A DNA stretch of 14,789 nucleotides from CAZFMJ01 sp964520045 (GCA_964520045.1 CAZFMJ010000071.1:1-14789), one strand, 5' to 3'. Shown: positions 5,650-12,328, numbered from the stretch's first letter. Notes: generated from the letters alone by a model not told the origin. Numbers and translations: made by a program.

Positions 5650-7638
5650 TCAATCCTTAACACTCCTCTTAAAATGTGCATGAAAAGCATTGCTTAATAA
5701 CTTATTTCTAGAAATAACACGAATGATAGATCCGGTTTCCTTTTCAAGTAATTTATAATTATCATCATCCGCAATTAATTCCATAGCTAAATTATTCAGC
5801 AATACGGACTTTAGTAGCCTTGCACAACTCGGGACAGTCCGACACACCAAAATTCCATTAAGCATCCCGGAACTCACTATTACCTGGAGAGCTAATGGAT
5901 GGACCTCTCTGAAAAGTTTCGCTCTCTTTTCAAAAATAATTGAGTTCGCCACCAGAATACCCACCATTTTAGATTTTAGTGCTTCTGTCAGCTCTGTGCA
6001 GTGTTCAGGATCTTTTATGGCCACGTCAATCCAAGCGCGATACTGAGATTTTGTATCCTGATCCTCAATCCGATGAACTTCAGAGGGGAGGTCGCAATCT
6101 GCCCATGTTCGATTAATTAATACTGCAAGCTCGTTTGAAGTGAGGCTATTAAATTTATACGTCAACAATTGTGCCAAAAGTGCTTCGGAATCAAGAGACT
6201 CATCAATATCATTAAGCTCGAGGATATTGAGCCTGAGAATTTCTGCGATAAGTTCATCTCTTGTTAGCTTCCCAAGAGTCTCTGTATCAAGTTTTTCTTG
6301 GACAACCAGACTTGGGACATACACAATTACAGGCTTGCCTTGCCCTAATGAAACAGATGCTTCCGAATCTTTCCCAAAAGTGTCTCTTTTCTGTGCCATG
6401 TAAATAGTGACTTTAGCTCTTTTCAACATGAGGGCCTCAACCAACCCTTTTGCGACACGATCCCCTATCCATGATTGTGTCGGATCGAAGTATCGCAACT
6501 TGAGAGGCCTAATAATATCATCGGTAAATAATGCGATTATGAAGTTATTTACAGAGGCGAAATCTGCTTCTGTCCGCATTGATGTCGCGATATACACATC
6601 TAGAAAATCAGCAGTTAAATAATTAGCAAGGTTTTCTTCTGCTATTTTTTGTGTTTCGGCTATTTTATCCAAATCACTTTTATCCTTAGGCGCCAATTCT
6701 TCCGCCTCTCTCTCAATCAATCCGATGTCAATTGGAAATAGGGACGAGAACAACCCATGTTCTATTTTGGACTTAAATTTTCTCAGCAGCGAGTCCATTC
6801 GCCGGCGTTGCACAAGGGAATGCACTTCGATTACAGTTCGGGGGTCGTTGCCCGCAGAGTGCGCTGCCCTCATTTCTACGGACAAGGTTTTCAAAAAACT
6901 GGATATTGTCTTCCGTTCTTTCTCAACAGTCTTAGCTGTCTCTGCAGAGATATATCCAAGGTTTTTAAGACTTTCGCTGTGGATTCTTTGAATGGATTCC
7001 CAATGAGTCCTAGCTTTAAGCTCATCTTCACTTTCCCTCTCAACATACAAAGGAAAGGACTTCATTGACGGTTCTTTAGCATTTAATGTCTCATATGCAT
7101 CTGCAAACGTACTGAACAACAAGATCGCTTCTTTTTGGAATTTGCGAACCCCAATCCGCATTGCATCAATATTCCCCACGCCTGTTTCCTCGAAATATCT
7201 TTTATAAAACTCAAGGCTAATTGCATGGACTTTATAGGCAGTTAACAACCTATTTAAAGTGGCGACGGCTTGATGGACAGTCAAATCTGGGTTAAACAAA
7301 GCCTTGATTTGCTGCTTTATTGCACATATTGCAGGTTTGTTATAGGCTAAACTTGAAATATCGTGGCCCACCATTTCTTCCAGAAGCTCTTCGAATTGCT
7401 CTCTTTGACTTTCCTTTAAATCCAAAACGTTTTCCAGCAATCCGGCAGGGATCTTAAGTTTTTTTGCGATGTTTTGAATTGTCTTTAAAGCTGGCAATCG
7501 TCTCCCCTGCTCAAGTTGAGTAATAATATTGCGTGTTTCACCAGACGCCACTTCTTTGGCCAGATCATCCTGCGTAATGCCAAGCAATTCCCGCCCATAC
7601 TTAACGAATTCAGCAAACAACTTTAAGGTATTCCCCAT
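5650..7638 (-). CDS. XRE-HTH protein with nucleoside deoxyribosyltransferase/TIR-like domain
   Basis: A 662-aa cytoplasmic protein. Residues ~8-62 are an XRE-type helix-turn-helix (GRELLGITQDDLAKEV..ITQLEQGRRLPALKTIQNIAKKL). Residues ~75-340 are mostly helical and charged. Residues ~346-442 look like a Rossmann-type nucleoside 2-deoxyribosyltransferase or TIR-like fold: DVYIATSMR, a YFDPTQSW strand, KRAKVTIYMAQ, then KRDTFGKDSEASVSLGQGKP with VIVYVP. The Asp-Gly-Lys-Asp-Ser-Glu cluster (Asp424, Glu426) is in the place of the catalytic Glu of those enzymes, which cleave N-glycosidic bonds of nucleosides or NAD. Residues ~575-662 form a further unrecognised domain. The start is fixed by GAGGAG six bases upstream of ATG 7638. 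As first gene of the cassette with an HTH, it may repress its own operon and act as effector. The enzymatic activity is inferred, not shown. Confidence 0.8.
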   Translation of the reverse strand: MGNTLKLFAEFVKYGRELLGITQDDLAKEVASGETRNIITQLEQGRRLPALKTIQNIAKKLKIPAGLLENVLDLKESQREQFEELLEEMVGHDISSLAYNKPAICAIKQQIKALFNPDLTVHQAVATLNRLLTAYKVHAISLEFYKRYFEETGVGNIDAMRIGVRKFQKEAILLFSTFADAYETLNAKEPSMKSFPLYVERESEDELKARTHWESIQRIHSESLKNLGYISAETAKTVEKERKTISSFLKTLSVEMRAAHSAGNDPRTVIEVHSLVQRRRMDSLLRKFKSKIEHGLFSSLFPIDIGLIEREAEELAPKDKSDLDKIAETQKIAEENLANYLTADFLDVYIATSMRTEADFASVNNFIIALFTDDIIRPLKLRYFDPTQSWIGDRVAKGLVEALMLKRAKVTIYMAQKRDTFGKDSEASVSLGQGKPVIVYVPSLVVQEKLDTETLGKLTRDELIAEILRLNILELNDIDESLDSEALLAQLLTYKFNSLTSNELAVLINRTWADCDLPSEVHRIEDQDTKSQYRAWIDVAIKDPEHCTELTEALKSKMVGILVANSIIFEKRAKLFREVHPLALQVIVSSGMLNGILVCRTVPSCARLLKSVLLNNLAMELIADDDNYKLLEKETGSIIRVISRNKLLSNAFHAHFKRSVKD

Positions 7639-7642
7639 GTAT

Positions 7643-7673
7643 AACTCCTCTAATCAATTTTTAATCAGGAGTT
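7643..7673 (-). promoter_or_regulatory. Inverted repeat over the ribosome site of the HTH-effector gene
   Basis: AACTCCT (plus strand 7643-7649) and AGGAGTT (7667-7673) are a perfect 7-bp inverted repeat around a 17-base AT-rich loop. On the message the downstream arm contains the Shine-Dalgarno site, five to six bases before ATG 7638. It can act as an RNA hairpin hiding the ribosome site, or as an operator for the encoded XRE domain. TAATCA is also directly repeated within the loop region (7651, 7662). Confidence 0.5.
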
Positions 7674-7762
7674 CCGACACAATTCCGCGACTTTTCACGT
7701 TCCTTGACCCCCAATTGACCACATTGAATCTTCCAGATGAATTAACTCTACATAGTATCGAG

Positions 7763-7783
7763 GACGGTATCGGGGACGTTGCT
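7763..7783. repeat. REP-like motif, copy 2
   Basis: GACGGT, two bases, then CGGGGACGTTGCT, identical in both blocks to 993-1011. It forms the outer edge of flanking repeat copy B. The equivalent edge of copy A (3591-3608) is degraded. Confidence 0.5.
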
Positions 7784-7890
7784 TAAATACTTAAACGTTC
7801 TGCTTCCGCTATTTCATGTCCGCGATGCGCCAATAATCCCGCACTGAAACTTATTTTTATTTCCTTTTGCCTGCTAAAACCTTTTAATCT
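7766..7890 (-). repeat. Diverged cassette-flanking repeat, copy B
   Basis: This is the fuller copy of the repeat seen at 3590-3700, in the same orientation. It contains GGTATCGGGGACGTTGCTTA, TTAAACGTTCTGCTTCC, GAAACTTATTTTTATTTCC and TTTTGCCTGCTAAAACC. The minus strand reads as a ~35-codon open stretch (KEIKISFSAG..HEIAEAERLSI) with no start or ribosome site, ending directly before the REP-like motif. It looks like a decayed C-terminal coding remnant. Beyond it the YhcG-type nuclease gene ends at 7892. Confidence 0.65.
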
Positions 7891-7891
7891 T

Positions 7892-9055
7892 TTAGGCCCG
7901 CCCCGCCTTCCCATTGCCCGAAGTTTTACCGAGTTCTGTCTCGATTTCTTTTATGGTAGGCAGACTTGACTTAAGCGCTTCCGGCAGTGAACGCGTGATT
8001 TGCGTTTTCCATTGCGCAATGCTTATGGGTTTTACATATCCGCGCAAAGCATATTCCGCCATCATTTTGTTTTTCTGTTTTACCAGCAGCAGGCCGATTG
8101 TCGGCTTATCATCGCTATGGCGCAGCACGTCATCAACCACATTCATATACATATTTAATTGGCTGACGTGTCCAGGCTCAAGTTTTCCGGCCTTGAGTTC
8201 TATAACTACATAACAGCGCAGTTTTAGATGATAAAACAGAAGATCTATATAAAAATCGCTGTCTCCAAGTTCAAGATGAACCTGGCGTCCGACAAAGGAA
8301 AATCCCTGCCCAAGTTCCAGGAGGAACTTTTGAATATGATCAATCAGCGATTGCTCCACTTCTTTTTCGCGGCGGGCATCCGCTGTGCCGAGAAAATCAA
8401 ACAGGTATGGGTCCTTAAATATCTGACGGGCCATGTCGGAATCTGCCGGAGGCATAGCAGTCGGAAAATTGTTAACAGCTTTCCCTGCGCGTTCATGGGC
8501 ACGGGTTTCGATCTGAATACACAAAACCGGTTGTGACCATCCGTGTTTTATGATGTTTTGTGCGTACCACAGTCGCTCTTCCGGGTTTTCCAGCTTGTCC
8601 AACAGCGCGATATTGCTGCGCCAAGGTATTTGTGCAATGACCCGTTGCACAAATACACGATCCGGCCAAGCTGCAGCGAAAGAGCGCATATATTTAAGAT
8701 TCCGCGGAGAAAATCCGGTCATGTCAGGAAATTCTTTGACCAAATCCGCCGAGAGCCGGTCTATCACTTTCGCACCCCATCCCTCTGCGCGCTGTTTTTT
8801 AAGTATAGACATGCCGATATCCCAGTATAAGCTGACAAGGGCTGCATTGCTTGCCAAGACAACCCGCAGGCGTTCACTGCGGATGCGCTCTTTAAGGGCG
8901 GAAAGCAAGGCGGCGTAACTGAGGGGAACCGATGAAGATGCTGGCGCCACTGGAAAAATCACGTCTTCTTTCCTGTTACCCATGTGCAGTCGGCTGCTTG
9001 CCAATTCTCCATTTGTTTTTATAATAATGGATTTTTCTGTTTTCTTTGACGCCAT
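7892..9055 (-). CDS. DUF1016/YhcG-family PD-(D/E)XK nuclease
   Basis: A 387-aa cytoplasmic protein. Residues ~45-185 are the DUF1016 N-terminal domain (VSLYWDIGMSIL, WGAKVIDRLSADL, FSPRNLKYMRSFAAAWP). Residues ~213-345 are the YhcG C-terminal nuclease domain, with FYIDLLFY giving Asp271 and VIELKAG giving Glu286 and Lys288, the PD-(D/E)XK catalytic set. The family is common in defence islands and next to restriction genes; its exact target is not settled. I use ATG 9055, after AAGAAGGTG, because a longer frame to 9298 would run backward through the SUMF1-like gene. The gene begins ten bases after that gene's stop, so the two are probably one transcript. The first ~40 residues are weakly conserved in look. 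Catalytic residues are intact, so it should be active. Confidence 0.9.
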   Translation of the reverse strand: MASKKTEKSIIIKTNGELASSRLHMGNRKEDVIFPVAPASSSVPLSYAALLSALKERIRSERLRVVLASNAALVSLYWDIGMSILKKQRAEGWGAKVIDRLSADLVKEFPDMTGFSPRNLKYMRSFAAAWPDRVFVQRVIAQIPWRSNIALLDKLENPEERLWYAQNIIKHGWSQPVLCIQIETRAHERAGKAVNNFPTAMPPADSDMARQIFKDPYLFDFLGTADARREKEVEQSLIDHIQKFLLELGQGFSFVGRQVHLELGDSDFYIDLLFYHLKLRCYVVIELKAGKLEPGHVSQLNMYMNVVDDVLRHSDDKPTIGLLLVKQKNKMMAEYALRGYVKPISIAQWKTQITRSLPEALKSSLPTIKEIETELGKTSGNGKAGRA

Positions 9056-9065
9056 AAACACCTTC

Positions 9066-9878
9066 TTATCTCGCGAGGCGGAAACCGACGCTGGAAAAAC
9101 GGCCGCTGGGACTGTCGTTGGTGCGGTAATCTGCCCGCAGAAAAACTCCGTCCATATTAAAGGAACCGCCTCTGTTGACCCGTCCGTTGGATGGGCTGAA
9201 GCCTTCATGCGCGCTTCCGTCGGCGGGAGTATCTTTATAATCGCCGTATTTATCCTGAAGCCATTGGGCTGCATTTCCCGCCATATCGCACAAACCATGA
9301 ATGGTATTTCCGGCCGGCCTTGAGCACACAGGCATCGTGCCCTCGCCGCAGTCTCTCATCACAGCCTTTTCGCAAGACGGCTCGTCATTTCCCCATGGAT
9401 ATTTCCGGTCCCTGCCGCCGCTTCTGGCCGCGTATTCCCATTCAGCTTCGCTGGGAAGTCTCGCGCCCGCAAACACCGCATATTGATGCGCCTGATCCCA
9501 ATCCACGCAGTTCACGGGGTGGTTCTGCCGGCCCGGTTTTCCCCAATTGCAAAAAGCGCCGAATCCGCCGGGACTGCCGCCTGTCGCCGGTTCTGTGCAC
9601 CGGCCCTTGTTTACGCATTCCGCGTATTGTTCCACGGTGACAGCTGTTCTGGACATATCAAAGGTTTGGATAACGACCTCATGCACCGGCCTGGCATCCT
9701 CAAGCAAATCGCCGTACGCGGTGCGGGCGTGATCTTTTGTCCCCATCATAAAAATCCCTCCGGGAATGGTAACCCACTCAATCGGTTTGGAAGATACGCC
9801 CGCCCGTGGATTGTTCACTTCGGCATATATTCCGCCGGTCATACAGGTTATAACTACCGCCATAAGAATTTTTTTCAT
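9066..9878 (-). CDS. Exported SUMF1/formylglycine-generating-enzyme-fold protein, no catalytic Cys pair
   Basis: A 270-aa protein with a signal peptide (MKKILMAVVI core, cleavage near Tyr-Ala-Glu, residue 19). The rest is one SUMF1-type domain: WVTIPGGIFMMGT (35-47), ARPVHEV, TVEQYAECV, HPVNCVDWDQAHQYAVFAGARLPSEAEWEYAAR-type core (from ~120), PWGND, GLCDMAGNAAQWLQD, VNRGGSF (234-240) and a terminal SSVGFRLAR. In true formylglycine-generating enzymes two Cys lie between the RGGSF/W segment and the final Gly-Phe-Arg. None is present here, so sulfatase activation is unlikely and a binding or structural role is more probable. Start ATG 9878 follows GGAG at eight bases. It is the first gene of a two-gene unit with the DUF1016 nuclease, an odd pairing since this product leaves the cytoplasm. 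Confidence 0.9.
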   Translation of the reverse strand: MKKILMAVVITCMTGGIYAEVNNPRAGVSSKPIEWVTIPGGIFMMGTKDHARTAYGDLLEDARPVHEVVIQTFDMSRTAVTVEQYAECVNKGRCTEPATGGSPGGFGAFCNWGKPGRQNHPVNCVDWDQAHQYAVFAGARLPSEAEWEYAARSGGRDRKYPWGNDEPSCEKAVMRDCGEGTMPVCSRPAGNTIHGLCDMAGNAAQWLQDKYGDYKDTPADGSAHEGFSPSNGRVNRGGSFNMDGVFLRADYRTNDSPSGRFSSVGFRLAR

Positions 9879-9907
9879 TATTTTATCTCCATTAGTCTGA
9901 AACCGCA

Positions 9908-9960
9908 GCTACCACCCCCTCCTTCATCCCCCATCAATGGGGAGGAATATAGCGGGGGCG
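9908..9960. repeat. Dispersed intergenic repeat, CCCCAT/ATGGGG type
   Basis: CCACCCCCTCCTTC, then CCCCCATCAATGGGG, then GGAGGAATATAGCGGGGG form nested complementary arms. The plus strand would read PPPPSSPINGEE, a peptide signature I associate with dispersed non-coding repeats rather than genes. It lies in the leader of the SUMF1-like gene. Confidence 0.45.
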
Positions 9961-10065
9961 CAACTGCATTTTGGGGTTAACCTGCTATAACAGATTACAG
10001 GATTATAGTTACACTATAGGACATCACGCCGGTATGCGCGAGGGCCAAAAGGCCATTCCCTTCAT

Positions 10066-10092
10066 AAAAAAAAGACCCAGATGTTTTTGGGT
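10066..10092 (-). terminator. Rho-independent terminator after the two-helix membrane protein gene
   Basis: On the minus strand ACCCA (10092-10088) pairs with TGGGT (10079-10075) around an 8-base loop and is followed after one C by eight T (10073-10066). The stem is short but the T run is strong. It is ~40 bases after the stop at 10133. Confidence 0.6.
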
Positions 10093-10099
10093 AATTAGA

Positions 10100-10170
10100 C
10101 CCAGGAAGAAACAGAAGCCGGTGTCCAGATTATTACGATAGCTGGATTCCGGCTTCCGCAGGAATGGGCG
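10100..10170. repeat. Dispersed palindromic repeat (GGATTCC..GGAAT type)
   Basis: CTGGATTCCGGCTTCCGCAG then GAATGGGC is a variant of the widespread CTGGATTCCCGC..GCGGGAATG repeat, with CCGGTGTCCAG just left of it. On the minus strand it translates as IPAEAGIQLS, a well-known hallmark of this repeat read as protein. It forms the C-terminus of the gene ending at 10133. Confidence 0.65.
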
Positions 10171-10570
10171 GTTTCTTTGCCGGCGCAAACGGAAGGAATA
10201 GTATTGAGGCTGGATATGGCGGATATGCGGACACATCGGCTCCGAGCACGGCGATATTACTCATGCCCAGCTTTTTTCTTTTTATTTCTTTTAGGAATTC
10301 CCGGCGCATTTTATCGGTGGCTTCAAAAGGCGGACGGTTGCCTATCAGGAGGAACCACCCCGCGGTTATAAGCGAGAGCAGTCTGTGAAGCCAGATGAAC
10401 GGACCCAGAAGTCTTGTGCATGGCCCCAAAAATGGCAGCAAAAGTACGGCGGCGACTATGGAAACGGCGACTGTTCCCCTGAAAATTTTACAAAGAAGAC
10501 ACGGTTCCAGTAAGTCATAAAACCTGCGCAGTCCGCCGGTTTTGACATATTCACGAGCGTCTTCAGGCAT
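10133..10570 (-). CDS. Small two-helix membrane protein with repeat-derived C-terminus
   Basis: A 145-aa protein if started at ATG 10570, which has GGGAG four bases upstream. A GTG at 10603 in the same frame has no ribosome site. Residues ~32-49 and ~56-77 are hydrophobic helices, followed by a basic stretch (KMRREFLKEIKRKK, 87-100) and a last hydrophobic segment around 120-130. It should sit in the inner membrane with a positively charged cytoplasmic tail. I do not recognise a family. The last ~11 residues (IPAEAGIQLS) come from a dispersed palindromic repeat that ran into the gene and supplied a new stop, so the original C-terminus is lost or extended. A TATAAT lies at 10612-10617 without a good -35. 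Confidence 0.6.
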   Translation of the reverse strand: MPEDAREYVKTGGLRRFYDLLEPCLLCKIFRGTVAVSIVAAVLLLPFLGPCTRLLGPFIWLHRLLSLITAGWFLLIGNRPPFEATDKMRREFLKEIKRKKLGMSNIAVLGADVSAYPPYPASILFLPFAPAKKPPIPAEAGIQLS

Positions 10571-10629
10571 ATTTCTCCCGCATAATTCTATCCGAATATT
10601 CACCGGAACTTATTATATAAAGCACAAAA

Positions 10630-10652
10630 CCCCGGCCGTTTTTTGGCCAGGG
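10630..10652 (-). terminator. Rho-independent terminator following the tRNA-like sequence
   Basis: On the minus strand CCCTGGCC (10652-10645) and GGCCGGGG (10637-10630) form an 8-bp stem with one G-U pair and a 7-base A-rich loop, followed by TTTT. It is 23 bases beyond the CCA end of the tRNA fragment and ends any RNA made from the promoter at 10807-10834. Confidence 0.75.
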
Positions 10653-10800
10653 TTAGGGCATTTTACCGTCGGAGATGGTTGCGGGGGCTGGATTCGAACC
10701 AGCGGCCTCAAGGTTATAGGTCTCGCGGTAAAGCGTCGGAGGCGTACCCGTCGAGGATTCCATAAAATCTCCGCCCGGTCAAACGTCCAGCCTCGCGGCC
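10645..10800 (-). ncRNA. Predicted stable transcript ending in the tRNA half
   Basis: A near-perfect promoter (10807-10834), no ORF, a tRNA-type 3' end with CCA and a strong terminator together predict an RNA of about 150 nt. CTCGCGG (10792-10798 and 10722-10728) and CGTCGGAG (10734-10741 and 10667-10674) are each directly repeated, 70 and 67 bases apart. The 5' part does not match any RNA family I recognise. The RNA is inferred from its signals only. Confidence 0.35.
10676..10728 (-). tRNA. tRNA-Met (initiator type) 3' half, degenerate or partial
   Basis: The minus strand reads TATAACCTTGAGGCC, then the T arm GCTGG-TTCGAAT-CCAGC (perfect 5-bp stem, 7-base loop), then CCCCGCA, discriminator A and encoded CCA (10678-10676). 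This is the 3' half of an initiator-type tRNA-Met as I know it. The matching 5' acceptor strand (TGCGGGG) and a D arm with GG are not found directly upstream. The anticodon loop reads CCTATAA where CTCATAA is expected. The gene is therefore broken, or only its 3' half was carried in by an element that integrates at tRNA 3' ends. Functional charging as tRNA is unlikely. Confidence 0.55.
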
Positions 10801-10806
10801 ATAGAA

Positions 10807-10834
10807 ATTATACCGCAGGTTTATTTTATGTCAA
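10807..10834 (-). promoter_or_regulatory. Consensus sigma70-type promoter upstream of the tRNA-like RNA
   Basis: On the minus strand TTGACA (10829-10834), 16 bases and TATAAT (10807-10812) are both perfect hexamers. The -35 is built from the last two sense codons of hipA (Leu-Thr) and part of nothing else, so the promoter straddles the hipA 3' border. Expected start is near 10800. Confidence 0.65.
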
Positions 10835-12070
10835 AATTTTTAGCGCGAGAACGCACGATTCAGCGATACGTTTTATAATGGTGTTTATGGTTTCCGCTGT
10901 CCCATAATCAGCGCGGAAAGTTTCGGAAAGTCTCTTTGCTGCAGCCGGAAGAATCTGCGCCATTTGAGAGCAAATTCCCATAACAGCCCTCGAACTTACT
11001 TCCGCCTCGCCAGCCAACCGTTCCCAATGCCGCCTCATAACCCAGTCAGGCCGGTTCTCTCCGCCGATTTTCATGGCGAGCTTATCGGAAAGTCCCTGAT
11101 ATACCATTGTCGACATGAGGTCATAGAATGGCGCAAGGCGGATGCCTGTTTCTCTGCGGATCAAAACAGAAAGATTTTTCGCGTGAGCGTCGCAATTGCC
11201 GATAAAATAATTAAAAACAACCCAGCGGAGCAGATTATCCTTGTCTGCAATCGGCTCCGCGCTGTGTTCCGCGAGCAGGGCGAAGCAGTCTTTCAGGCTT
11301 GGCCCGCCTTCTGATTCATATTTCTGGTCATAGCCATAACCCATGGCCTGGCAAAAATCCTCCTGATGCAAGCGGATAAGTTTTCCCTCTTCATTTTCGC
11401 GGTCATAACGGCGTATTATAAATACACGCACACCCGTCTTGCGTATGACTGTTTCTGGAACGGGCATCCCGCATTCTTTTGCCAATCCCATACAAAATGC
11501 CTCGTTTTCCACGGAGTCCGGAAACTCCGGAATGGCAGGCTTAAGTATATGGGAACTGGAATTGGCGCCGCGCGGAATAAAGAGTTTTCCATCTTTTATA
11601 AAGATAGGCAGTTTATTCTGTGCTCCGGCCAAGGATAACCGAAGGCCGTCTTTGGAGGTAAGCAGAGGCCTGCGCGGCATTTCCGCTATCATTCGGTCCA
11701 ATTCGGCATCGGAAATTTCTTCGTAACTGCCGCCGGTTTCCGGGATTTGATTTGACGGCAGAAGAGAAAGCGCACCGGCGCACTCTCCGCCGAGTTCTTC
11801 AAGCAGTTTGAAATCGTTTTTTTCTGAAATCCCCCGTTCTTTGGCAATAAGTTCTTTGATGCGTCCTTCCGGCAGGATATTTGCAAAGAAAAAACGGGCG
11901 GGATCATCCTTGAAAGCTTCAGGCTTCAGCGGCAGGCGTATGGAAATGGGAGCGGCCTCCGGAGACGAAAGCCAGCTTTGGTCATATTGAAAAACGAAAT
12001 TTCTCCTCACGTCCAGCCACAGGCGTCCCGCCAACTCAAATCCCCAATAAACATTAAGAGAATTAGTCAT
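10826..12070 (-). CDS. hipA: HipA-family serine/threonine kinase toxin
   Basis: A 414-aa cytoplasmic kinase of the HipA fold, close to the usual ~440 aa. The N-terminal subdomain (1-~105) includes FFANILPEGR and ELGGECAGAL. SLAGAQNKL (146-154) contains the Ser146 equivalent to the autophosphorylated Ser of E. coli HipA. HILKP gives ATP-binding Lys177, FNYFIGNCDAHAKNLSVL the catalytic Asp294, and PFYDLMST the metal-binding Asp317. All key residues are intact, so it should phosphorylate a translation component as known HipA proteins do (a glutamyl-tRNA synthetase in E. coli); the target here is unknown. Its ATG overlaps the hipB stop by eight bases, giving translational coupling. It is controlled by the promoter and operators at 12329-12444. 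Confidence 0.95.
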   Translation of the reverse strand: MTNSLNVYWGFELAGRLWLDVRRNFVFQYDQSWLSSPEAAPISIRLPLKPEAFKDDPARFFFANILPEGRIKELIAKERGISEKNDFKLLEELGGECAGALSLLPSNQIPETGGSYEEISDAELDRMIAEMPRRPLLTSKDGLRLSLAGAQNKLPIFIKDGKLFIPRGANSSSHILKPAIPEFPDSVENEAFCMGLAKECGMPVPETVIRKTGVRVFIIRRYDRENEEGKLIRLHQEDFCQAMGYGYDQKYESEGGPSLKDCFALLAEHSAEPIADKDNLLRWVVFNYFIGNCDAHAKNLSVLIRRETGIRLAPFYDLMSTMVYQGLSDKLAMKIGGENRPDWVMRRHWERLAGEAEVSSRAVMGICSQMAQILPAAAKRLSETFRADYGTAETINTIIKRIAESCVLALKILT

Positions 12071-12323
12071 TGGTCAAGGTTTTCTTTTTTAAAATAACAA
12101 TCAGTCCAAAGGCGCTCATTACTTTAAGCGCCTTGCCAAACTGTATCGTACTTTTCCCGTTTTCCAGATCGGACAAAAAGCGGGTTCCCACATTGCACAT
12201 TGCGGCAGCTTTGTTTTGGGTAAATCCGGATTCCTTTCTCAATTGGCGAATGATTCTGCCGATTGATTCCGTATCTTTTATGACAGCTTTTTCGGTAAAT
12301 AAATTTGTGTTCATTGGTTTCAT
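12063..12323 (-). CDS. hipB: HipB-type XRE antitoxin/repressor
   Basis: An 86-aa DNA-binding protein. Residues ~22-75 form an XRE helix-turn-helix: GRIIRQLRKESGFTQNKAAAMCNVGTRFLSDLENGKSTIQFGKALKVM-type layout, then a beta-strand (GLIVILKKK) at the C-terminus for dimerisation, as in HipB. It should bind HipA and repress the operon through the inverted repeats upstream. The chosen ATG 12323 has GGGA seven bases before it; an internal ATG at 12314 is possible. The ribosome site overlaps the nearest operator, so repression and translation share the same sequence. It overlaps hipA by eight bases. The 9-10 residues after the first Met are poorly predicted. Confidence 0.93.
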   Translation of the reverse strand: MKPMNTNLFTEKAVIKDTESIGRIIRQLRKESGFTQNKAAAMCNVGTRFLSDLENGKSTIQFGKALKVMSAFGLIVILKKKTLTND

Positions 12324-12328
12324 TTTTC

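Noticed and set aside
9055..9298. Longer N-terminus of the DUF1016 nuclease starting at 9298
   Set aside because: The extension lies inside the SUMF1-like gene; ATG 9055 has its own ribosome site ten bases after that gene's stop.
9928..9942. Terminator in the leader of the SUMF1-like gene
   Set aside because: CCCCAT/ATGGGG leaves a two-base loop and there is no T run.
10024..10236. 70-codon minus-strand frame
   Set aside because: It is a translation of the dispersed palindromic repeat and terminator region.
10645..10800. tmRNA (ssrA)
   Set aside because: TCGACGGG and a CCA-ended T arm are suggestive, but there is no tag reading frame, the acceptor strands pair poorly and the length is too short.
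11689..11907. 72-codon frame inside hipA
   Set aside because: Out-of-frame shadow of the kinase gene with no start signal.
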